64,000 bases of DNA from Linnemannia hyalina (Eukaryota; Mortierellomycota; Mortierellomycetes; Mortierellales; Mortierellaceae), in NCBI GenBank assembly GCA_019671135.1, contig JAHRHY010000003.1, forward strand, positions 558,001 to 622,000, given 5' to 3'. A program made the translations under genes and the position numbers. Numbering within the stretch: the first letter of the stretch is position 1; each line of letters starts with the position of its first letter. The notes under the pieces are model-generated. The model saw only the letters and a program-made list of their open reading frames with translations. It was not told the origin of the DNA and ran no database searches. Below, one piece after another: positions 58,093-64,000 of this stretch.

Positions 58093-59266
58093 TTAAACCT
58101 CCATGATCTCGCGGAGACGGCGAGTGGTGGAGCGGACGGTAGCAGCGGCGGTGGTGGACAAAGTCCAGGCGCCACCAGCCATGGTCTTCTTGCATCCACG
58201 GCACTTCCAGATACCGACGGACTGACGCTTGACGGCGTCCTATTTATCAAAGAGGGAGAACAGCAATTGAATTAGTCAACGGATTGGTTATGTGCCCGCT
58301 TAACCACTGCTCAATTCTAATCTCGTTGCAGTATCCCGCCACTCCTATTATTGAAACAACGCCACTCCCCAGATGTGAATGAGCCCTTGTACTTACACGA
58401 CCGCAGAAAGTGCAAGTGTACTTGCTGTGCTGGGTGATTTCCATCTTCTTGACCTGCTTACGGAGCGAGGCACCATAACGGATACCGTATTTACCAACAA
58501 CTCCGACCTTCTTAGTGCGCTTAGCCTGTGTGAAGAGATAAGAGAAGAAGGGGATGATTCCTTGGTTAGATATCTCGATGTAGTTGGTCCAGCTGATAGA
58601 ATGTGAAAAAAAGAGATCTCTCGTTCTCCTGCGTTTGCTGATCCTTCGGACGAGGTGCAAGAGTGCCCAAGGTAGGAAGTTGATCACGATCCTGCTGCCA
58701 AGTCGGCTAGAGGTGATCCAGTTGACCCAAGGTGCAGCCACACTGATGTGTGATGACTGTTGTTTTGGTTCCTCCTGGGGAAGACGATGCTTCTGATCCT
58801 CCTTGTTGGGACTTCCTGCAAAAGACGCAAAGTTGTGCTGAAAAGTTGCTGGACAAGTGTTCTGTCGAGATTGATATTGTTGGGTGTGTGCGAATGAATA
58901 AAACACAAGGCCGTCTCATCCCTGTCGAGACATCCTGCATCGTTCTCTGTCAAGCAGAATAACACTGCCATTCGTAGGCGCAAGGAGCAGACTGTATCTG
59001 TAGGCTGGCGCAACTAAGGTACGATGCTCCTGCATCTTCGTCGAGATGTCCCGTCTTCACGCTTTTTCAAGATGCACCCTCCGGCTTGAAAAAAACGTAG
59101 TTGAGCCGAGGTTTCCTTTGAGTAGATGGTGGATGTTGAGGATAACGGCATTCCTAATGGCGAATGATGCTGTTTGTCGATGGATAGATTGATCGATGGG
59201 TTGGTTGTAATGGATGGCGATGGCACAGTGCCAATGGTCATGATGACCCTCCACGTGACTTGCCAT
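58093..59266 (-). CDS. RPL43: 60S ribosomal protein eL43 (L37a/Rpl43)
   Basis: Small zinc-ribbon protein of the large ribosomal subunit. Two coding exons are certain: 58525-58397 ([20 protein letters not shown] onward) and 58239-58093 (to the end, LREIMEV). The zinc ligands are two CxxC pairs, CTFC and CRGC, one in each exon. These exons give 91 residues, so one extra methionine makes 92, the length of yeast Rpl43. I see no ATG followed directly by GT upstream. At 59266-59264 an ATG is followed by GCAAGT, the consensus of GC-AG introns, which would remove 738 nt and join M to AKRTKK. That first exon (59266-59264) is inferred and is the weak part of the model. A telomere-like AGGGTTAG motif lies about 100 nt upstream of that ATG. 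Confidence 0.85.
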
Positions 59267-59809
59267 CTTGAATTGGAGTGGAAATGAAAGGAGGCTCCAA
59301 CGACAGCCAAACGACGGCTTGTGAAATACAGAATCAACGTCTCACGACTGCTCCCTGTTCTTAAGGGTTAGTCCTCATCCCTCCTCATTGATCTTCAAAG
59401 AATATCAGACAGATACTGAGTTCTAACGAGGTCCATGACGAGTGGACGCGTGCGTTATTGTTTTTCGTCACGTCTTCAACATGCCTTTGCCTACAGCACG
59501 TTCAAGTATGATGGAACTATGTGTGCCCGGGAGATCGAGGATGTTAGATTCGTCACCAAAGATAACAGTATCTGCTATCTAGTGAACAAAAACAATAGAC
59601 TCAAACAAAGTTGCCGTGTCTCTATGTTTGTTCATCGGTTCTTTTGTATATCCTTTCTAGCCTGTTATTGCTGCTGTTGTCTTATTTTTGTTATACATGT
59701 TTGGCCAGTATGTCCAAAGGGACGGAAAGATACAAAGAAGGAAAAACGGCGCCATAGGCATTAGACAAAGTGTGGATAGTGATGGTTAGTCGCTTAATAA
59801 AAGGTACAT
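59267..59809. other. Intergenic region between eL43 and the oxidoreductase pseudogene
   Basis: About 540 bp with the eL43 promoter on the left and a TATAAAA at 59809-59815 at the very start of the pseudogene homology. No gene is visible. Confidence 0.55.
59364..59371. promoter_or_regulatory. Telo-box-like motif upstream of eL43
   Basis: AGGGTTAG, eight bases of the TTAGGG telomere repeat. Such boxes, bound by Tbf1-like factors, are common in promoters of ribosomal genes in some fungi. Eight bases can occur by chance. Confidence 0.3.
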
Positions 59810-59814
59810 ATAAA

Positions 59815-60764
59815 AGCAAGACCTCTCCTACTACCGGTGGTGCCCGTGCGAGAGCCGCTCCTTTCATCCCTGGTCATGAGGCGTCCGGCGAGGTTAGATC
59901 TGAAGTACAGCATGGATTCAAGGTTGTCGATAGAGTCGCAATCCTAGGTAGCGACACCTGTGCTGGGTATGTTGTTATCAACACCATTAACTTGACAAAG
60001 CTCCCCGACGACGTCTCTCTTGGGCAATTAAGTTGATAGGGTTAGAAGATGCATCCATTGCTTTCCTTCTAGTGGCGTATATAACTAAGCGTTACCTCCT
60101 TTTTGGTCTTTTCAACCTTAAAGCGCTGCATCTCTCATGCAGGGTCTCACCGCTGTTAGCCTGATCCGCATGGGGCATACGGTACAGAAGAGCGACTGGA
60201 TCGTGATCCACGCCGCTGTCGGTAGTAGCGGTCTCATCGCCGCCCAATTGACCCACCACCTTGGTCCCCATGTCATCGGTCCCGTATCGACCGAGGAAAA
60301 GGTTGCCCTTATCAAAGCCGCCGGTGCCGAACATGTCGTCCTCATAAAAAACGGCCACGGTGCTCTCGAGAAGATGGTCCACGAGGTCACCAACGGCCAA
60401 GGAGTCCACACCGTCTTGGACAGCATTGGCCAGGAATCGTTCGAGTCCAGCCTGAACATTTTCCGTCGTATGGGCACAATGGCCCTGTGTGGTCATGCCA
60501 GCGGAGTCATCCCTCCTTCCGTTCTTGTTCGTTTGGCAGGCAAGGACGTCAGAGTCACCTGGACGTCCTTAGACAATAGACAACTACAAGTACACCCGCA
60601 GCAGATTCGATGGGCTGTATGGAGAACTCGCCGAGTACTTGGCCAAGGGACAGCTGAAGGTCCATGTACACAACAAGGTCTTCGCCTTGGACGAGGCCCA
60701 ACAGGCTCGCCTGGATCTTGAGGACTGCAAGTCTCCTGGCAAGCTGCTGATCAAGATCGCATAG
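59815..60764 (+). pseudogene. Decayed NADPH:quinone oxidoreductase copy
   Basis: Broken copy of the intact gene at 61659-62792. The first roughly 60 codons are absent; homology begins near the SPPPVDGG region. The segment GEIVEIG is shortened by three codons to GEVRS. The intron donor is lost (the GT matching the intact copy's exon end at 62045 reads TT), and the frame meets a stop at about 60034. The second half (60137 on) still reads QGLTAVSLIRMG, WIVIHAAVGSSGLI and VDSIGQ-type blocks, but a perfect 7-bp tandem duplication, TAGACAA twice at 60570-60583, shifts the frame. Beyond it the original frame continues to a stop at 60762-60764 with the family tail GKLLIKIA. The long well-preserved protein similarity means the loss is fairly recent. 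A truncated expressed product cannot be excluded. Confidence 0.88.
60570..60583 (+). repeat. 7-bp tandem duplication causing a frameshift
   Basis: TAGACAA occurs twice back to back, where the intact paralogue has a single equivalent (GGACAAC). The extra seven bases put the last 60 codons out of frame. Confidence 0.85.
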
Positions 60765-61520
60765 ATATACAAGACTTACACATATACACTGAGAGTAGAT
60801 ACACGGAGAGCTTGTTTTTTTTTTTCATTGCAAAAGGAATATACAAGAACATATGTTTCTATACTTGTTTTTCACAACAGGCGAAGTGCACAATACAAGG
60901 AGGAAGTACAATCGCGCCACCAATCTTGCCTTTAGTATTTTTTTTTATCTAAAGTACATTGTCGTACAGTCTTACTTATCGGCACAGTGCGTTCAAACAT
61001 GATGGCAGGATATAGTGCCCCAGGAAATCGAGATTTGTCACCACTCAAAGACATCGTTCTTGTTTTTTTTCGTGTTTTTATTCTTGGATGGATCTGATAA
61101 CTGTTTTTCTCTGTCGTTCTTCGGTAAAGGTTCAATTGGTTGTGCATACTTTGTTATCTCATCCTATCATCAATGTATCTGGATTTATTCCCCTTCACAT
61201 TTAGGATAGAGAGAGGGAGAGATAAAAACGCCACGCGGATGTGACAGTCTGTGCTTCAATTGCTGAATAATACATTTCATTTTTTTTTGTCTAGAAAGAA
61301 AAGAAAGGTGACAGGGCGCTAACCAAACTGCATTGCTCTCCCTCTCACCATGCGCAGTTTGGTGCCAGACAGAAAAAAGCAAAACGCCGCGCCTCTACTG
61401 TTCCCACCCTCTCTGTTTTTTGTTCTTGTCCACATCGCGTCATGTTCGGTACCACGCACCCATGAAAAAAAATTGAAAGAAATACCCCAGGAATAAAAAC
61501 CGGTGCATTGCCCGCTGCAC
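60765..61520. other. Intergenic region between pseudogene and intact oxidoreductase
   Basis: About 750 bp of A/T-rich DNA with poly-T and poly-A runs, including the promoter of the intact gene on the right. No gene is visible. Confidence 0.6.
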
Positions 61521-61527
61521 TATAAAA
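61521..61527 (+). promoter_or_regulatory. TATA box of the intact oxidoreductase
   Basis: TATAAAA 138 nt upstream of the ATG at 61659; a leader with CAACAAC-type sequence follows. Confidence 0.65.
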
Positions 61528-61658
61528 ACGAGACCATCTGGCGTTGTCACGCAGCTGTATCCTTCACCAACACATTTATTGTTAGACACTTCTCTTCTCA
61601 ACAACAAACAAGAACAAAATACCTCCTCTCTATAACACAGAGCAATCGCTTATCCACA

Positions 61659-62792
61659 ATGGTTGGCACCTCTATTCGCGCTATCCAAGTCAACCAACAC
61701 GGCGACCCCTCGGTCCTCAAGCCAACCATCATCCCTCGTCCCACCTACCAGCCTGACCAAGTCCTCGTCAAGGTCGCCTTCTCTGGTGTCAACTACCTCG
61801 ATATCATTGAGCGAGAGGGTAGCCACCCCAGCCCTCCTCCTGTCGATGGTGGCCGATCAAGAGCTATCCCTTTCATCCCTGGTCACGAGGCTTCTGGCGA
61901 GATTGTCGAGATCGGATCTGAGGCCCAACATGGATTCAAGGTCGGCGACCGGGTCGCGTTCCTGGGGATCGACACCTATGCCGAATATGTCGCTGTCAAT
62001 ACCGTCAACTTGGCCAAGCTCCCCGATCATATCTCTCTTGCTGATGTAGGTTGACGGAAAGCGAATACATGAATTGTTCTTTATGTTGTTTCTCAGTTGC
62101 ATTAGGAAATGTATCTCACCAAGCATTGTCTATTTTTTTTCTTCATTGTATCACTGAAGGGGGCCGCACAGCTCTTGCAAGGTCTCACCGCTGTTGGCCT
62201 GATCCGCAAGGGGTACACGGTCCAAAAGGACGACTGGATCGTAATTCACGCCGCCGCTGGTGGTGTCGGTCTCCTCACCACCCAATTAGCCCGCCTTCTC
62301 GGCGCCCACGTCATCGGCACCGTCTCTACCGAAGAAAAAGCTATCCTCGCCAAAGCCGCCGGAGCCGAACACGTCGTCCTCATCAGCAACGGCTACGAGG
62401 CACTCGAGAAGAAAATCCACGAGCTCACCAACGGTCAAGGAGTCCACGCCGTTTTGGACAGTATCGGTCAAGCCACGTTCGAGTCTAGCTTGAACGTTGT
62501 CCGCCGCTTGGGCACGTTGGTCCTCTATGGTCATGCAAGTGGGATCATCCCTCCTTTCCTCTTGGTTCGTTTGTCAGGCAAGAATGTGAGGGTGACCTGG
62601 ACAGACTTGGACAACTACATCACCACCCGTGAGGAATTCGATGAGTTGTACGGAGAGCTGGTAGAGCACTTGGCCAAGGGACAGCTGAAAATCGATATCC
62701 ATAAGGTCTACTCCTTTGATGAGGTTCAGCAGGCTCACTTGGATCTCCAGGGCCGAAAGTCTACCGGTAAGCTCCTCATCAAGATCGCCTAG
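61659..62792 (+). CDS. NADPH:quinone oxidoreductase, zeta-crystallin-like MDR family
   Basis: Second intact MDR reductase of the window. Exons 61659-62045 and 62160-62792 join in phase 0 to 339 residues. The catalytic domain contains RAIQVNQHGDPSVL, VNYLDIIEREG, IPGHEASGEIVEIG and GFKVGDRVAFLG. The NADPH-binding motif is HAAAGGVGLLTTQLA, followed by GTVSTEEKAILAKAAGAEHV and the tail HLDLQGRKSTGKLLIKIA. No zinc-binding cysteines of alcohol dehydrogenases are present. A short insert (HPSPPPVDGGRSRA) separates two conserved blocks and is shared with the adjacent pseudogene but not with the copy at 7.7-8.9 kb, so the pseudogene derives from this gene or its direct ancestor. The substrate is unknown. 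Confidence 0.93.
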
Positions 62793-62841
62793 ACGCACCT
62801 CACATCCATACTCCATTCCACTCCCCCTCCTTCTACATCAG

Positions 62842-62847
62842 AATAAA
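62842..62847 (+). terminator. Polyadenylation signal AATAAA, intact oxidoreductase
   Basis: AATAAA 50 nt after the stop codon. Confidence 0.55.
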
Positions 62848-63067
62848 GTAGTGCATTTTTTTTCCTTCGTGGAAAGACTGAACAATTGAATGCACCTATG
62901 TTTTTTTTTATCAGTGAAACAGTATGTACATGAAACAACGCCACCAATTTTTACTTTCTTGATTGTATGTCCTTGTTTTATCACTGATCATTCCTATTTG
63001 ATCAAACGCACAGCCACAAGCAAGCAGGCAGTTGGAAATGAATATGAGGGATAACAGGTATATCTTT

Positions 63068-63073
63068 TTTATT
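63068..63073 (-). terminator. Polyadenylation signal AATAAA, dioxygenase gene
   Basis: AATAAA on the minus strand, about 120 nt past the dioxygenase stop codon. Confidence 0.45.
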
Positions 63074-63190
63074 CTTCAAGGAAATGCGCTTCACTCACAC
63101 AAACACGCTGTGTTTTGACAAAGAGTGGTAATGATATATACATATAATGAGGATGGATGTAGAGAGAGATGGGGAAAGACGAAAAGGTGC

Positions 63191-64000
63191 TTAAGCGAGC
63201 TGAAGAGCAGGGTCAACGTTGGACTTCTCAGCAGCCTCCTTCTCTTGCTTGGCAATGATGGCATCAGCGGTCTTCTTGAAGGCCTCAGCCTGGGTACCGC
63301 TGTTTTTAGCATCGTAGTAAGGAGCTTCGCCAGAGACGGTGACACGAACACCCTTGCGGAAGTAAGGCTGGAAGTCTGGGACACCGGTGTGGAAGGTCGA
63401 GCGGTTATCCCAGATAGCAACAGAGTCCTTCTTCCATGAGAAGCGGACCTGGTAGTCGAGACGCTTGGAGGTAAGGTCGTTGAGGTACTCGAGGATCCAC
63501 TTCGACTCGGTGGGCGAAAGACCGTTGATCTCACGTGTGAAAACCGAGTTGGTGAAGACAGACTTCCAGCCGGTGACGGGGTTGGTGCGGACGACGGGGT
63601 GGACAGAGTCATTCAACTTGCCAAAGGTCTTGCGGCCGGTGTTGGCCTGGAAATCACGGAAAAGGTCTGAGGTGTGGGTGGCGGTGAGGCCCTCAAGAAG
63701 GGTTTTGATGGGCTGGGAGAGGTTGTCGTAGAGTTGGTAGCCGTTCGACCAGATGGTGTCACCGCCAGCCTCGGGGATCTCCTCAAACTTGAGGATCGAA
63801 AACGAAGAGGGGTAGGGCTCGAACGAGACATCCGAGTGCCACGAGTTGTTGGTGTTGTAGCGGCCGGGAGGGCTAGTCAAATGAATAGAGTAGAAGGAAG
63901 GTATTATTAGGATGAGGTGCATGGTTTTCAATGAATAAAGAAGGTCTGAGAAGTGGCATCAATGAAGACCAACTGGGAGGAGTGACATACCTGAGGCGGG
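63191..64000 (-). CDS. TauD/TfdA-family Fe(II)/2-oxoglutarate dioxygenase, 3' part
   Basis: Partial gene cut by the right edge. The last exon is 63872-63191; a preceding exon ends at 63991 (donor GTATGT) and runs out of the window, leaving 10 nt of it. Family members hydroxylate sulfonates such as taurine, or related small acids, using 2-oxoglutarate and oxygen. The iron-binding HxD is in SWHSDVSFE. The distal histidine fits STFHTGVPDFQ and the 2-oxoglutarate-binding arginine fits GVRVTVSGEAPYYD. NTNNSWHSDV, RTNPVTGWKSVFTN and FSWKKDSVAIWDNR are also typical. The C-terminal 35 residues are a charged helix (FKKTADAIIAKQEKEA). The N-terminal third, including the start, is outside the window, so the substrate cannot be judged. 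Confidence 0.9.

Larger units (their letters stand above)
62793..63190. other. 3' flanks of convergent oxidoreductase and dioxygenase genes
   Basis: 398 bp with a polyadenylation hexamer for each strand (62842-62847 plus; 63068-63073 minus). No gene is visible. Confidence 0.65.

Noticed and set aside
58749..58796. C/D-box-like pair (GTGATGA and CTGA) inside the putative eL43 intron
   Set aside because: It is on the strand opposite to the host gene, under 50 nt long and lacks paired flanks, so a snoRNA is not supported.

Overview
The window looks like chromosomal DNA of a filamentous early-diverging fungus, most likely Mucoromycota (Mortierella-like); the lineage is my inference from protein flavour and gene style. 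Genes carry several short GT-AG introns, leaders are pyrimidine- or CAA-rich, and intergenic DNA is full of homopolymers and microsatellites. I see no tRNA, rRNA, CRISPR array, transposon or virus-like element. Exon coordinates were worked out by hand from splice signals, reading phase and family conservation. Every intact gene model closes in frame; the right-edge gene is partial, and one ribosomal gene (eL43) depends on an inferred first exon.

Left part (1-20.7 kb). A large type II cation P-type ATPase (+, 2.1-7.4 kb) converges on a zeta-crystallin-like NADPH:quinone oxidoreductase (-, 7.7-8.9 kb). Two housekeeping genes follow on the minus strand with only 190 bp between them: the TFIIIC TPR subunit (Tfc4/GTF3C3 type) and the Hsp90 co-chaperone Cdc37. 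A serine-rich, disordered orphan protein (+, 19.2-20.7 kb) has a long CAA/CT-rich leader.

Middle part (20.7-40.3 kb). An 8-kb gene-free stretch, whose last 3 kb are strongly pyrimidine-rich on the plus strand, precedes a homeodomain transcription factor (28.7-31.4 kb). Next come a ten-exon gamma-tubulin complex GCP3/Spc98 gene and a mitochondrial class III CoA-transferase (SUGCT-like). The latter converges on a secreted AA11-type lytic polysaccharide monooxygenase.

Right part (40.3-64 kb). After a second gene-free stretch of 8.6 kb there is a small coiled-coil orphan (48.9 kb). Minus-strand Cdc6, anthranilate synthase component I (with a perfect Gcn4-type site upstream) and ribosomal protein eL43 follow. 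Then come a decaying copy of the quinone oxidoreductase, its intact sister gene, and the 3' part of a TauD-like dioxygenase cut by the window edge.

The genes do not form a pathway cluster. They are a mixture of core cell-cycle, transcription, translation and metabolism genes. I found no convincing evidence for a new multi-gene system. The most unusual items are the long soluble N-terminal extension on the P-type ATPase, a probable GC-AG intron directly after the eL43 start codon, and the pseudogene with a readable inactivation history.
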